DNA of 64,000 bases, taken from the NCBI RefSeq assembly GCF_002272745.1, contig NZ_NPBD01000002.1, forward strand, positions 496,001 through 560,000, read 5' to 3'. Numbering within the stretch: position 1 is the first letter of the stretch; each line of letters starts with the position of its first letter. The notes below the pieces were generated by a model. It worked only from the letters and a program-made list of their open reading frames with translations, did not search any database and was not told where the DNA came from. This document shows positions 9,644 through 18,982 of this stretch, piece after piece. The position numbers and the translations under genes were made by a program. This stretch comes from Terribacillus saccharophilus (GTDB lineage: Bacteria > Bacillota > Bacilli > Bacillales > Amphibacillaceae).

Positions 9644-10796
9644 AAATGACCCACTCCTTCAGCTGTTCTTTATCGTTCGGAATCCTGTTTTCTACAACAG
9701 CCTTTTCAACAGAAAGCAAAAGATCACGAATCCAGCTCCCCTTTTTTCTATCGGGAAACCAGCTGATCAGATCTCCTCCGGAAATGGCCAGTTCCGAACT
9801 GTTTCGGATCGGGAGCATATATCTAATGGATGATACGTTATCTTGTACATCATTATTTTTATAGATTTTCTCAAGTCGGCAATAACCCTCATCAAGACGT
9901 ATTGGCAGCTGATAAACTGACCAAGTATCCAAATTACTTTGAAGTATGCGCACTAAATGTTGAGCATCTTGTTTGATAGCATTGGACAGCTTCCATTCCT
10001 TAACCCAATCAAGAACTGGTCTTGTGCTAAGCAACGAACAAAGGGCAACCAATTCTGCCAAAGTGCCTAGTGGCTCGATTTTTTTGGCTAGCTCACGCAT
10101 CAGCTCAGGATGATCTTTAAAAATAGGCATTGCTTCCCATAATCCCGTATCATGCAAAAGCTGAACAGCTGTTTTCACATTTTTACCAGAGCATAATTTC
10201 TCCATTTCAATGCTTACGCGTTCAATTGCAATACGTGATAACCAAAGACGCTGATCCTCCATCACTTTTCGTGCATCATGATCCAATTTGTACCCTAGCT
10301 GCGATACAAACCGGACACCGCGCATCATACGCAGCGGATCTTCTTGAAAACGGTCAAAAGCCTTGCCTACAGTAACCAGCTCTTTCTTTTCGATAGCGCT
10401 CCTGCCATCGAAAGGATCTACCAACTCCCCGGTTCTGGCCATCGCAATTGCATTAACCGTGTAATCACGACGAGCCAGATCAGCTGCAACATCAGTAACA
10501 AAGTTTACGCTATCAGGATGCCGGTAATCAGAATACGCTCCTTCTGTCCGGAAAGTCGTAATTTCAAAGCTTTCCTTCTCGAAACGTACAAGAACAGTTC
10601 CATGCTCGATACCAATCGGAATGACCTTATCGAAGACCTTCATTACCTGGTCCGGGGTTGCTGACGTTGCAATATCCAAATCACCGACAGCTTTCCCTAT
10701 GAGGTAATCCCTTACCGCTCCTCCGACCAGATATGCTTCATAACCATACATCTCGAGCTCCTGTATGACCCGGAATGCTTTTTCAAATATCTTCAT
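9627..10796 (-). CDS. cca: CCA-adding tRNA nucleotidyltransferase
   Basis: The enzyme adds or repairs the 3' CCA of tRNAs. The 389-aa product is a class II nucleotidyltransferase with GGAVRDYLIG and the DLDIAT metal-binding motif near the N-terminus, and RRDYTVNAIA further on. The C-terminal half is the helical body and tail; no HD phosphohydrolase domain is evident, as in other Bacillaceae. It overlaps bshA by 4 nt. Confidence 0.96.
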   Translation of the reverse strand: MKIFEKAFRVIQELEMYGYEAYLVGGAVRDYLIGKAVGDLDIATSATPDQVMKVFDKVIPIGIEHGTVLVRFEKESFEITTFRTEGAYSDYRHPDSVNFVTDVAADLARRDYTVNAIAMARTGELVDPFDGRSAIEKKELVTVGKAFDRFQEDPLRMMRGVRFVSQLGYKLDHDARKVMEDQRLWLSRIAIERVSIEMEKLCSGKNVKTAVQLLHDTGLWEAMPIFKDHPELMRELAKKIEPLGTLAELVALCSLLSTRPVLDWVKEWKLSNAIKQDAQHLVRILQSNLDTWSVYQLPIRLDEGYCRLEKIYKNNDVQDNVSSIRYMLPIRNSSELAISGGDLISWFPDRKKGSWIRDLLLSVEKAVVENRIPNDKEQLKEWVIYGYNT

Positions 10797-11920
10797 TGCA
10801 AAACCTCTTCATAAATTGCTTCATATTGAGCGACAATTTGATCAGAATGGAAGTTTTCCGCTGCATAACGGATGGATGCTTCTGAAAATCGTTGCCACAG
10901 CTTTTCATCTGTCAGCAAATCCAATGCAAATGCTCCCATTTGCTCCACATCACCTAGCTGCGATATAAACCCATTCTTCCCGTGCTGTATTACTTCTGGT
11001 ATGCCACCGACATCTGTTCCAATACACGGCACTCCGCAGGCCATAGCTTCTAAGAGAACCAAACCAAAGCTCTCTTTTTCAGAAGGAAGCAGCATGATGT
11101 CTGCCATATTTAAAAGCGCAGCAACATTATTCTGCTTACCTAGAAATAAGACTTTATCTTCGAGACCGCGCTGCTGCACATCTCGCAGAATATCCGAATA
11201 CTCAGGACCGTCTCCGATCAGCATCAGCTTGGCGGGCATTTTCTCCTGTACATACGAAAAAACCTGTACAACATCCTGTACACGTTTCACTTTACGGAAA
11301 TTGCTTATATGTACGAGTACTTTTTCTTCTTCTTTGATACCGAACTGCTCTCTTATGTCACGTACATCAGCCGGTCGGTATACTTCTTCATCCACAAAGT
11401 TGTAAACAACATCGATTGGACTTGCAACATCAAGCATTTCCCTTGTCTGCTGCACAAGACTTTGTGAAACGGCAGTGACGACATCACTTTCCTCGATTGC
11501 ATGAACGATCATTTTGCGCAGCCCATTATCAATTCCAAGCACTGTAATATCCGTACCGTGTAATGTTGTAACGATTTTCACATCACGCTTTGCAATAGCT
11601 TTAGCTAATATCGCACATATAGCGTGTGGAACAGCATAGTGAACATGCAGGATATCCAGCTGCTCTTCGTCGATCACCTCAGCCATTTTATTAGCCAGCA
11701 CTAAATCGTATGGCGGGTATTGAAAGACAGGATAATGGCTCATTTCGACCTCGTGGAAAAAAACATTCGGAAGCAGCATATCCAGCCGGAAAGGGACACT
11801 GGATGTAATGAAATGAATGTCATGTCCCTTTTTAGCCAGTTTTTTACCGAGTTCTGTCGCAATGACGCCGGAGCCGCCAAGCGTTGGATAACAAGTGATT
11901 CCGATTTTTAGCTTTTTCAT
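10793..11920 (-). CDS. bshA: N-acetyl-alpha-D-glucosaminyl L-malate synthase
   Basis: This GT4 glycosyltransferase joins GlcNAc from UDP-GlcNAc to L-malate, the first step of bacillithiol synthesis. The 375-aa protein has the N-terminal [15 protein letters not shown] loop and the donor-site motif [18 protein letters not shown]. It overlaps mgsA by 4 nt. The deacetylase gene bshB1, which sits between mgsA and bshA in B. subtilis, is not present, so that activity must come from elsewhere. Confidence 0.95.
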   Translation of the reverse strand: MKKLKIGITCYPTLGGSGVIATELGKKLAKKGHDIHFITSSVPFRLDMLLPNVFFHEVEMSHYPVFQYPPYDLVLANKMAEVIDEEQLDILHVHYAVPHAICAILAKAIAKRDVKIVTTLHGTDITVLGIDNGLRKMIVHAIEESDVVTAVSQSLVQQTREMLDVASPIDVVYNFVDEEVYRPADVRDIREQFGIKEEEKVLVHISNFRKVKRVQDVVQVFSYVQEKMPAKLMLIGDGPEYSDILRDVQQRGLEDKVLFLGKQNNVAALLNMADIMLLPSEKESFGLVLLEAMACGVPCIGTDVGGIPEVIQHGKNGFISQLGDVEQMGAFALDLLTDEKLWQRFSEASIRYAAENFHSDQIVAQYEAIYEEVLQ

Positions 11921-12330
11921 AGCTCCGGCTCACGATCACGAATGATCTTGCGCCAATCGAAATCGCCTCTATCTAATCCACGTATGAAAATCTCTGCTGC
12001 AGCCAGATTGGTAGCGAGCGGTATGCGATGCACATCGCAAAGACGCATAAGGGCACTTACATCAGGTTCATGCGGCTGGGCAGTAAGAGGATCCCGGAAG
12101 AAGATAATCAAGTCCATTTGATTTGTTGCAATTTTGGCGCCGATCTGCTGATCTCCCCCAAGCGGACCAGACAGGAACAATTCCACAGGCAAGTTTGTAG
12201 CTTCCATGATACGTGTACCGGTTGTTCCTGTCGCATACAAGGTATGTTTCTTCAGCATCTCTTTATATGCGACCGTAAAGCGGACCATCTCAGGTTTTTT
12301 CTTATCGTGGGCAATTAAAGCAATATGCAT
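11917..12330 (-). CDS. mgsA: Methylglyoxal synthase
   Basis: The enzyme converts dihydroxyacetone phosphate to methylglyoxal and phosphate, a bypass that relieves sugar-phosphate stress. The 137-aa protein shows [10 protein letters not shown] at the N-terminus, [18 protein letters not shown] and [14 protein letters not shown], all diagnostic. It lies between dapB and bshA; bacillithiol helps detoxify methylglyoxal, so the pairing is sensible. Confidence 0.97.
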   Translation of the reverse strand: MHIALIAHDKKKPEMVRFTVAYKEMLKKHTLYATGTTGTRIMEATNLPVELFLSGPLGGDQQIGAKIATNQMDLIIFFRDPLTAQPHEPDVSALMRLCDVHRIPLATNLAAAEIFIRGLDRGDFDWRKIIRDREPEL

Positions 12331-12340
12331 GTCTATCGCC

Positions 12341-13147
12341 TCATTCCAATATATTTTCTAATCCGTATGCAAGTACATCCATCTTCATGACACGATCTAC
12401 AGCGAGCTCTACACCTGACATAAAGGATGCTCGGTTAAAACTATCGTGCTTAACTGTGAATTGCTCTCCTGGTGCACCGAAAATAACTTCTTGGTGGGCA
12501 ACAAGACCTGGAAGCCGGACACTATGGATTCGCATGCCGTCTACATCAGCACCGCGTGCTCCTGGCATCGTCTCTTTCTCATCCGGATGTCCTTGTTTAG
12601 CCGGTTCACGCACTTCCTGAATCAGCTGTGCTGTTTTTACAGCCGTACCGCTTGGTGCGTCTAGTTTCTGATCATGGTGCTTTTCGATGATTTCTACTGT
12701 TGGGAAATATTTTGCTGCTTGTTTGGCAAATTGCATCATCAGCACGGCGCCAATTGCAAAGTTCGGTGCAATAATTGCTCCTATGCCCTTTTCTTCACTT
12801 AGCTTTTCTAGCTCTTCTACTTGTTCTTCTGTAAAGCCAGAGGTACCGACTACTGGACGCACACCGTGTTCGATAGCAAGTCTCATGTGTTTGTAGCCTG
12901 TTTCAGGAATGGTCAAGTCGATAAGCACATCCGCTTCCACTTCATCTAAGCACGCCGCAGCATCCTCGTAGATGACCGCGTCGCTTGCAGGCAAACCGTC
13001 GATATCACTGATACGCTTGCCTCCATTTTTCCTGTCAATTGCTGCAACTAGCTCAAAATGAGCTGTCCGATCGATAAGCTGCAATGCTTCGGATCCCATT
13101 CGTCCTCTTGGTCCTGCTACAATAATTCTGATCGTATCTTTAGTCAT
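12341..13147 (-). CDS. dapB: 4-hydroxy-tetrahydrodipicolinate reductase
   Basis: This NAD(P)H-dependent reductase of the diaminopimelate and lysine pathway also supplies the route to spore dipicolinate. The 268-aa protein has the [11 protein letters not shown] nucleotide loop and the catalytic [15 protein letters not shown] signature. It overlaps ypjD by 8 nt. lysA, the last enzyme of the same pathway, lies at the other end of the window. Confidence 0.97.
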   Translation of the reverse strand: MTKDTIRIIVAGPRGRMGSEALQLIDRTAHFELVAAIDRKNGGKRISDIDGLPASDAVIYEDAAACLDEVEADVLIDLTIPETGYKHMRLAIEHGVRPVVGTSGFTEEQVEELEKLSEEKGIGAIIAPNFAIGAVLMMQFAKQAAKYFPTVEIIEKHHDQKLDAPSGTAVKTAQLIQEVREPAKQGHPDEKETMPGARGADVDGMRIHSVRLPGLVAHQEVIFGAPGEQFTVKHDSFNRASFMSGVELAVDRVMKMDVLAYGLENILE

Positions 13148-13490
13148 TATGTAAATCCTCCTGTGTCTTCTTCGTCCATCTGTCTTTATCCCTTGTTTCG
13201 AATTTTGTCATCGATTTCTCGAATGCTTCCGACAAATCGATATTCAGGGAATTAGCAAAGCATGTCATCACGAAAATAATATCTCCGAGTTCATCTTCTA
13301 TTGTATTGGCATCTTCACTAGCTTTTTTCGGCTTTTCGCCATATGTATGGTTCACTTCCCTTGCAAGCTCCCCTACTTCTTCTGTCATTCGGGCAAGCAT
13401 GCTGAGCGGTGAGAAATAACCTTCTTTAAATTGGGAAATATAAGCGTCGACACGTGCTTGTATTTCTTTTGTCGTATATGTAGTATTCAT
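13140..13490 (-). CDS. ypjD: MazG-like nucleotide pyrophosphohydrolase YpjD
   Basis: The 116-aa product is a single all-alpha MazG-type domain with the metal-binding pattern [11 protein letters not shown] followed by [16 protein letters not shown] (acidic residues of the EEXXE and EXXD type). Such enzymes hydrolyse non-canonical or damaged nucleoside triphosphates. It is the first gene of the dapB-to-panD operon. The exact substrate is unknown. Confidence 0.9.
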   Translation of the reverse strand: MNTTYTTKEIQARVDAYISQFKEGYFSPLSMLARMTEEVGELAREVNHTYGEKPKKASEDANTIEDELGDIIFVMTCFANSLNIDLSEAFEKSMTKFETRDKDRWTKKTQEDLHND

Positions 13491-13520
13491 GCGCGCTCTT
13501 CCTTTCGCTATATCATTACC

Positions 13521-13550
13521 ATGTTAGCTTAAAAATACGGTCTTTGACAA
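13521..13550 (-). promoter_or_regulatory. Candidate sigma-A promoter for the ypjD-panD operon
   Basis: On the minus strand TTGTCA (13545-13550), an 18-nt spacer and TAACAT (13521-13526) lie about 30 nt upstream of the ypjD start. Confidence 0.45.
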
Positions 13551-13573
13551 ATGTTTTTACCTATTGGACAAAT

Positions 13574-13602
13574 TTGTAGCAAAAGGCATAGTTGTCTATA
13601 AT
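13574..13602 (+). promoter_or_regulatory. Sigma-A promoter for the YitT-family gene
   Basis: TTGTAG (13574-13579), a 17-nt spacer and a perfect TATAAT (13597-13602) lie 32 nt upstream of the start codon, diverging from the ypjD promoter. Confidence 0.65.
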
Positions 13603-13634
13603 ATAGAAGGAATTGTCATCTTAGGAGGTAGATT

Positions 13635-14507
13635 ATGTTCGGAATACGTTTAAAGAACATCCTTTTTATCCTGTTAGGCGCCGCCATCTTTTCTTTCGGT
13701 ATCGTTCATTTCAATATAGCCAATAAACTAGGTGAAGGCGGATTCACCGGGATAACGCTTATTTTACTATTCGAATTCGATTGGGATCCAGCAATTATGA
13801 ACTTGGTGCTGAACATTCCGTTATTTCTGGTCGGTTGGAAATTCCTAGGCCGTACAACTTTTATTTATACAATTATTGGGACAGTGGCCGTTTCCTTATT
13901 CTTGCGTTTGTTCCAGACATATTCCTTCCATATTAATTTAGGGAATGATTTGCTGATTGCTTCGCTTTTAGCTGGCGTGTTCATCGGTGTCGGTCTTGGT
14001 ATCATCTTCCGCTTCGGAGGTACTACCGGCGGAGTTGACATCATTGCCCGTCTGGCTAATAAATATGCCGGCTGGACAATGGGACGAACAATGTTTCTCT
14101 TTGATGCCGTTGTTATTGTCACATCAGTCCTTACCTATCTTGATCTGATCCGGGGTATGTATACGCTCGTTGCAGTCTTCGTTGGAGCGAGAGTCATCGA
14201 CTTCATTCAAGAAGGCGCCTATTCGGCAAGAGGTGCGACCATTATTTCCAGTCAGAGTGCAGACATCGCCAATCAGATACTAAAGCAAATGGACCGAGGT
14301 GTTACTGTTCTTGATGGCAGAGGCAGCTTTACCGGTGAAAAGCGCGATGTACTATATTGTGTCGTTGCACGAAACGAAATTGTCAGACTGAAAGCAATCA
14401 TCACCGCAGTAGATCCACATGCCTTCGTCGCCCTTAGCGAGGTACATGATGTAATGGGAGAAGGCTTTACACTCGACGAAAACAAAAAGCCTTATCACAC
14501 AGACTAG
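13635..14507 (+). CDS. ypjC: YitT-family membrane protein (YpjC-like)
   Basis: The 290-aa protein has about five N-terminal membrane helices with the family motif FRFGGTTGGVDIIARL, then a soluble C-terminal DUF2179 domain (about residues 200-285). The family's function is not firmly established. AGGAGG stands 8 nt before the ATG. Position beside ypjD matches B. subtilis ypjC, which has the same length. Confidence 0.88.
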   Translation: MFGIRLKNILFILLGAAIFSFGIVHFNIANKLGEGGFTGITLILLFEFDWDPAIMNLVLNIPLFLVGWKFLGRTTFIYTIIGTVAVSLFLRLFQTYSFHINLGNDLLIASLLAGVFIGVGLGIIFRFGGTTGGVDIIARLANKYAGWTMGRTMFLFDAVVIVTSVLTYLDLIRGMYTLVAVFVGARVIDFIQEGAYSARGATIISSQSADIANQILKQMDRGVTVLDGRGSFTGEKRDVLYCVVARNEIVRLKAIITAVDPHAFVALSEVHDVMGEGFTLDENKKPYHTD

Positions 14508-14573
14508 CGTATTGCATGCATTTATACGAATGAATTGGTAAAGTGAAAAGGAATAAACGAAAGAGGTGAGATG

Positions 14574-15098
14574 ATGGAGCTTACTGGTAAGAAAATACTT
14601 TCATTTGTGAGTGAAGATTTTGAGGATTTGGAGTTATGGTATCCCATCTTGAGACTTCGTGAGGCTGGAGCGGAAGTTCATTTGGCAGGTGAAGCAGCCA
14701 ACACAATCTACAAAGGCAAATATGGTGTTCCTGCTACATCAGATGTAACGTTTGATGAAGTCATTCCGACTGATTATGATGCTTTGCTTGTCCCAGGCGG
14801 CTGGTCACCGGATAAATTGCGCCGCTATCATAGCGTTTTGGAAATCACACGTCATTTCCACACCCATAAGAAACCGATCGGCCAAATCTGCCATGCAGGC
14901 TGGGTGTTGATCTCTGCAGGTATTCTGGAGGGTGTTCATGTCACGAGCACGCCAGGAATTAAAGATGACATGACGAATGCAGGAGCCATCTGGCATGATG
15001 AAGCAGTTATTGTGGACGGTCACATTGTCAGCAGCAGACGACCGCCTGATCTGCCCGACTACCTACGAGAACTCATCAAAGTCATTCAAGCACAATAA
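14574..15098 (+). CDS. DJ-1/PfpI-family protein
   Basis: A 174-aa class I glutamine-amidotransferase-like protein resembling general stress protein 18 (YraA/YfkM type). The nucleophile elbow QICHAGW holds the conserved cysteine at about residue 106, and VPGGWSPDKLR is the oxyanion region. Members act as proteases, deglycases or methylglyoxal-protection factors; the exact role here is open. Of two adjacent ATGs, the second has the better spacing from GAGGTGAG. It shares a bidirectional terminator with the convergent metallopeptidase gene. Confidence 0.85.
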   Translation: MELTGKKILSFVSEDFEDLELWYPILRLREAGAEVHLAGEAANTIYKGKYGVPATSDVTFDEVIPTDYDALLVPGGWSPDKLRRYHSVLEITRHFHTHKKPIGQICHAGWVLISAGILEGVHVTSTPGIKDDMTNAGAIWHDEAVIVDGHIVSSRRPPDLPDYLRELIKVIQAQ

Positions 15099-15100
15099 AA

Positions 15101-15122
15101 AAGGCATCCCAAGGGATGCCTT
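15101..15122. terminator. Bidirectional terminator
   Basis: A perfect 10-bp stem (AAGGCATCCC) with a 2-nt loop has A/T runs on both sides and serves the two convergent genes. Confidence 0.85.
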
Positions 15123-15125
15123 TTC

Positions 15126-15812
15126 TTATTCTTCGTTATTACCCATGAAAAACATGAGGATGAAGCGGACAAGCTCGGCTACTGCTACTAAAGCTGCTGC
15201 AACGTAAGTCATTGCTGCCGCGTTCAATACTTTTTTCGTAGAGCGTTCTTCATCGTTACGGATGATGCCCGTAGATACGAGCTGCGTCATCGCGCGGTTC
15301 GATGCGTTGAACTCGACCGGCAAGGTAACAATCTGGAACAATACTGCGATACTGAATAACGCAATACCGAAACCTACTAGACTTAAAGCTCCGAAGATCG
15401 CACCTGCAATGATAAGCATAAAGGAAAGGTTATTCCCCCACGCAGCTGCTGGTGCAAGAGCAGTACGGAATTTAAGGAATCCGTAACTTTCTGCGTCCTG
15501 GATTGCGTGTCCTACCTCGTGGGCAGAGACGGCTGCTGCTGCCATAGAATGACCATGATAGTTGTCTGTAGATAGACGGACAACTTTGTGACGCGGATCA
15601 TAATGGTCAGACAACATACCGCGTGTTTCTTCGATTTGCACATCATATATACCATTATCATCTAAAATCTTTCTTGCGACCTGTGCACCAGTCATAAGAG
15701 ATGACGTTTCAACTTTCGAATACTTCTTATACGTGCTTTTCACCTTCGATTGAGCCCATAAAGGGATAATCAGAAGAAGTGCTATATAGATTATATAAGC
15801 ACCTAGTGACAT
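15126..15812 (-). CDS. YugP-type neutral zinc metallopeptidase
   Basis: A 228-aa membrane protein with an N-terminal helix, the zinc-binding HEVGH in VSAHEVGHAIQD, and two or three further membrane helices downstream. It belongs to the family of B. subtilis YugP, whose substrate is unknown. The start at 15812 follows GGAGG by 7 nt; codons further upstream have no site. B. subtilis does not carry this gene at this locus, so it is an insertion next to ypjB. Confidence 0.88.
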   Translation of the reverse strand: MSLGAYIIYIALLLIIPLWAQSKVKSTYKKYSKVETSSLMTGAQVARKILDDNGIYDVQIEETRGMLSDHYDPRHKVVRLSTDNYHGHSMAAAAVSAHEVGHAIQDAESYGFLKFRTALAPAAAWGNNLSFMLIIAGAIFGALSLVGFGIALFSIAVLFQIVTLPVEFNASNRAMTQLVSTGIIRNDEERSTKKVLNAAAMTYVAAALVAVAELVRFILMFFMGNNEE

Positions 15813-15878
15813 ATACATTCCTCCATAAAAATATTTGGAACTTATTAAGGTCAATTTTAGTCAAAAATTCGAAAAAAA

Positions 15879-16199
15879 TCAACTATTAGGATCGTTGTTC
15901 ACACTTTTGTCATTTTCAGCTCGATACTTCTTATAGCCAACATACACAAGTGTCCCTACAATGCTTGCACTAATACCAAGTATTCCCCAGAATCGTCCTG
16001 TTCCATAACTGTTTTTATCTGGCACAGAAACACTGTACAAATATGCAGGCAGCACCTCAAACCGTTGATCAAACGTTTGACCTATTTTGTCGGAAGATGA
16101 CGACAGAGCCTCTGTATGCGGCTGCAGCAGCAATTCAGCAAGGTTAGCAAGTACAAAAAAAGAGGCTGTCAGAACAATGACGAGAAGCAGCTTTTTCAT
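15879..16199 (-). CDS. ypjB: Shortened YpjB-like sporulation membrane protein
   Basis: The 106-aa product has a signal peptide, a short extracytoplasmic stretch and a C-terminal membrane helix ending in GTLVYVGYKKYRAE, which resembles the end of YpjB. B. subtilis YpjB is over twice as long, so the middle appears to be missing. Its place right after ypjA is the ypjB position. The ATG at 16199 follows GAGGGG by 6 nt. It may be an internally deleted but still translated gene; the frame is open throughout. Confidence 0.6.
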   Translation of the reverse strand: MKKLLLVIVLTASFFVLANLAELLLQPHTEALSSSSDKIGQTFDQRFEVLPAYLYSVSVPDKNSYGTGRFWGILGISASIVGTLVYVGYKKYRAENDKSVNNDPNS

Positions 16200-16269
16200 A
16201 AGCATCCCCTCTTTTTTAGATGTTCCTACAGCCTATGCGATTAAACACTTGCGTATGTCGGTATCCGCC

Positions 16270-16851
16270 TTATTTGTTTTGGTTTCTTGATGACTTCCGT
16301 TGTGTGACAAAATAACCGACTACTATTGATACAATACTCAGCCAAAAAGTGAAATAGCCTATCACTTGTATGTAATCCATCAGATTACCGTAAATCGGCA
16401 TCATACCGAAAACATAATCGATAATATCATTGTGCAAGACTACAATGGCAGCCACGGCAAGATGCCGCAGTTTTACTCGATAAAGCGGCGCATACAAAAT
16501 ACCTTGTAAAGCCATTGCTAAATGAGAGGCAATTAGCATGTACCCTTGCCAGGAAAGTGTACCATTCACGGCTAAAGTGAGAAGGTTCATCACAACAGCC
16601 CATATGCCGTATTTAAATAATGAAACAACTGCCAGCGCTTCGATATAACCATTCTGTTTTCCGATTAAAAATAAACCTAGAAAAATTGTAAAAAAGAGAC
16701 TAGCCGTCGGGCTGTCCGGAACAAAAGGCAGGAAAATTGCCGGCGTTATTTCAAGCTGCCAGCCATACCACATATACCCGTATATCGTTCCAAAAAGATT
16801 GATGATAAACAATAACATGATGCTGTAACGATGGAATAAAAGATGATACAT
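16270..16851 (-). CDS. ypjA: DUF1405 membrane protein YpjA
   Basis: The 193-aa protein has about six hydrophobic helices and the family features WYGWQL near residue 30 and FVPDSPTASLFF after it. Function is unknown. In B. subtilis it lies directly after qcrABC; here no qcr gene is found and reoY is the next neighbour. Confidence 0.88.
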   Translation of the reverse strand: MYHLLFHRYSIMLLFIINLFGTIYGYMWYGWQLEITPAIFLPFVPDSPTASLFFTIFLGLFLIGKQNGYIEALAVVSLFKYGIWAVVMNLLTLAVNGTLSWQGYMLIASHLAMALQGILYAPLYRVKLRHLAVAAIVVLHNDIIDYVFGMMPIYGNLMDYIQVIGYFTFWLSIVSIVVGYFVTQRKSSRNQNK

Positions 16852-16972
16852 GATGTGCTTATCCTTTCATTTCTATTATGTATTCCGATTTGCTCAAATA
16901 AAAGCAGTCACTTTATTTTAGCAGAAACCTTCTTTTCTATTGGAACTTTTAACAAGAAAGATAAAAAATAGA

Positions 16973-16989
16973 TGCGCTTTGACAGCGCA
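16973..16989 (-). terminator. Intrinsic terminator after reoY
   Basis: A 6-bp GC-rich stem (TGCGCT/AGCGCA, 5-nt loop) is followed on the minus strand by TCTATTTTTTATC. It ends the ypiA-reoY transcript. Confidence 0.75.
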
Positions 16990-16994
16990 CCTTG

Positions 16995-17564
16995 TTATGT
17001 GTTTTCAATTTTATCTTCAGCTTCTTCTTTCAATTGGCGCATCGCCCTACTCAGTAGCTGAAATTTACTTTCATCTCTCTTATCAAGAGCCAAATCAATT
17101 GCTTCTTGCAACTTCTTCTTCTTGTATTGATAATGCGAAGCATCCAGAAGCTTCGCTGCCAGCTGCCGGTCCTCTTTTGTCACGTAATGATCTTCCGGTA
17201 AGAAAGGATTGTCTTCCAGCACAGCGACATACTCCATGCTTTGATGGGAGTTCTTGAAATTGAGTTGAATATAGACCGGGTCTTTCTTGTTCATGCGAAT
17301 ATCATGGAATGATTTCTCTGCATCTGTTGTAACGATGTTGTCCTTGTAAAAGCGGAACGGTACTTCTTCGGAACAATGGGCGGATATGATGATTCCTCTG
17401 GGACTGAACCTTGCTTCACGGATGAAATGCACATTATCAAGAAATGAATCATGATTGATCAAGTAGTTCAAGATCCAGACACTTTCCCTGCGCTTCAATT
17501 GGTAATTATCTAAGAACCAGCGAATGAACGTCTTCTTATCCTGCATGGTAACGGAAATATTCAT
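16995..17564 (-). CDS. reoY: ReoY/YpiB (UPF0302) adaptor-like protein
   Basis: A 189-aa cytosolic protein of the UPF0302 family. In Listeria, ReoY takes part in ClpCP-dependent turnover of MurA and so tunes peptidoglycan synthesis. Conserved stretches include FIRWFLDNYQLKRRESVWIL at the N-terminus and a C-terminal helical RNase-like tail. GGGAGGGGG stands before the ATG. It is next to ypiA, as in other Bacillaceae. Confidence 0.88.
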   Translation of the reverse strand: MNISVTMQDKKTFIRWFLDNYQLKRRESVWILNYLINHDSFLDNVHFIREARFSPRGIIISAHCSEEVPFRFYKDNIVTTDAEKSFHDIRMNKKDPVYIQLNFKNSHQSMEYVAVLEDNPFLPEDHYVTKEDRQLAAKLLDASHYQYKKKKLQEAIDLALDKRDESKFQLLSRAMRQLKEEAEDKIENT

Positions 17565-17608
17565 ATGTGCCCCCTCCCAGAAAGCGAAATGATTTCAATT
17601 CAATGCAT

Positions 17609-18862
17609 TTATTGAGACAAGAGCCGGTTGATATTCTCTTCTACTTCGATATCTGATGGCTCCAGACGAAGATACTCTTTTAGTATTTCGACAGCCTCTT
17701 GCATCCTCCCTTCTTCCAATAGGAAATATCCGTATTCTTTTAGAAAATCGCTATCATCTTTGAAGTTAGTATATGCTTCTCCGTATGCCTTTAATGCCTC
17801 ATCAAAGATTTCAGTTTCATTATAGGCACGTGCAAGCTCCCAACGGTATGCTGCATCTTCTTCATCTGTTTCCAAGATATGTGTCAATAACTCGATGATC
17901 GCCTCGTGGTCTTCATCCAGCTTGAAATTCTCAATCAAATAGAGTATCGCTTCTTTATAACCTGGGTCCAGCGCAATCGCATGACGAATCAGGAAATAGC
18001 TGCGATCATTTTTACCGAGCTGTCTGGCAAGACGGCCTGCAGTGAAATAAAGTTTCTGATTGTACTCATCCAATGACAATCCTTTTTCAGCTGTTTCGAA
18101 TGCCTTTTCCATCAATCCCTCTTCTTCGTAGGCCTTAGCAAGATACTCATAGACAGACAAATAGTCCGCTTCCTCTTTGAGCAGCTTCTCCCAAGTACTG
18201 ATGGCAATATCGTATCTGGATAGCTTGAAGGCAGTGAAGCCAAAGCTGAATAGCTGTTCCACGTCATCTACGTCTGTTTCTTGATAGTAAGTCAATGCTT
18301 TCTCAAATTCACCTGTAGCTGCATAAGCTTCCGCGAGGCGAAGTGCGATATCGATATCACCCATGACAGGCTGCTTTTCATAGACTTTTTCATAATAAGT
18401 GATTGCTTTTAAATAAGAAGCAGTCGATAAAGCGAGCTCCCCTAACGCCAAATCGATGACCGGCTCGGAAGGATCGAATCGTTTTGCTGCCAACAGTTTT
18501 TGCTCTGCTACTTCGAATAACCCTTGTGCTTCATACAAATCAGCAAGCTGCATCTGAGCTGGGACAAAATAGTCCTCATCCTCCACAATCTGATCAAGCT
18601 TATCGATTGCTTCCTGATCTTCATTCAAATCAATGAAAAGCTCGGCTAGCATCATTTTAAGCTCCATCTCATCTGGGAACATTTGCTCTAGCTGTAGCAG
18701 GACTGCTTTTGCTTCTTCATGCATACCCCACTGCATATACAATTCAGCTATCGTGAACTTTTCTTCCTCATTGGCACCTGGTAAATAAGCCTCCAACGTA
18801 TCTACTGCTTCTTGCGGTTGATCATTTTCCATATGTGTTATTGCTTTTCTTATTTCTTCCAT
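17609..18862 (-). CDS. ypiA: Tetratricopeptide-repeat protein YpiA
   Basis: The 417-aa protein consists of about ten to eleven TPR units across its length, rich in E and A, with no signal peptide or membrane helix. Relatives (YpiA in B. subtilis and Listeria) interact with the ReoY/ClpCP system that controls MurA stability. It sits directly upstream of reoY, 44 nt apart, and after the aro operon terminator, so it probably has its own promoter. Confidence 0.88.
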   Translation of the reverse strand: MEEIRKAITHMENDQPQEAVDTLEAYLPGANEEEKFTIAELYMQWGMHEEAKAVLLQLEQMFPDEMELKMMLAELFIDLNEDQEAIDKLDQIVEDEDYFVPAQMQLADLYEAQGLFEVAEQKLLAAKRFDPSEPVIDLALGELALSTASYLKAITYYEKVYEKQPVMGDIDIALRLAEAYAATGEFEKALTYYQETDVDDVEQLFSFGFTAFKLSRYDIAISTWEKLLKEEADYLSVYEYLAKAYEEEGLMEKAFETAEKGLSLDEYNQKLYFTAGRLARQLGKNDRSYFLIRHAIALDPGYKEAILYLIENFKLDEDHEAIIELLTHILETDEEDAAYRWELARAYNETEIFDEALKAYGEAYTNFKDDSDFLKEYGYFLLEEGRMQEAVEILKEYLRLEPSDIEVEENINRLLSQ

Positions 18863-18952
18863 TTTTCAACACTTCCTTCTATTTACACGCCTCTCGGCTT
18901 TTCCATCTGTCTTCAGTGTAACCTAAAGCAATAGCTTTAGAACAGCAAAAAA

Positions 18953-18978
18953 GTCTGATTCCCGGTTGGGAATCAGAC
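18953..18978 (-). terminator. Intrinsic terminator of the aromatic operon
   Basis: An 11-bp perfect stem (GTCTGATTCCC, 4-nt loop) just after the aroA stop is followed by TTTTTT on the minus strand. Confidence 0.85.
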
Positions 18979-18982
18979 ATAT

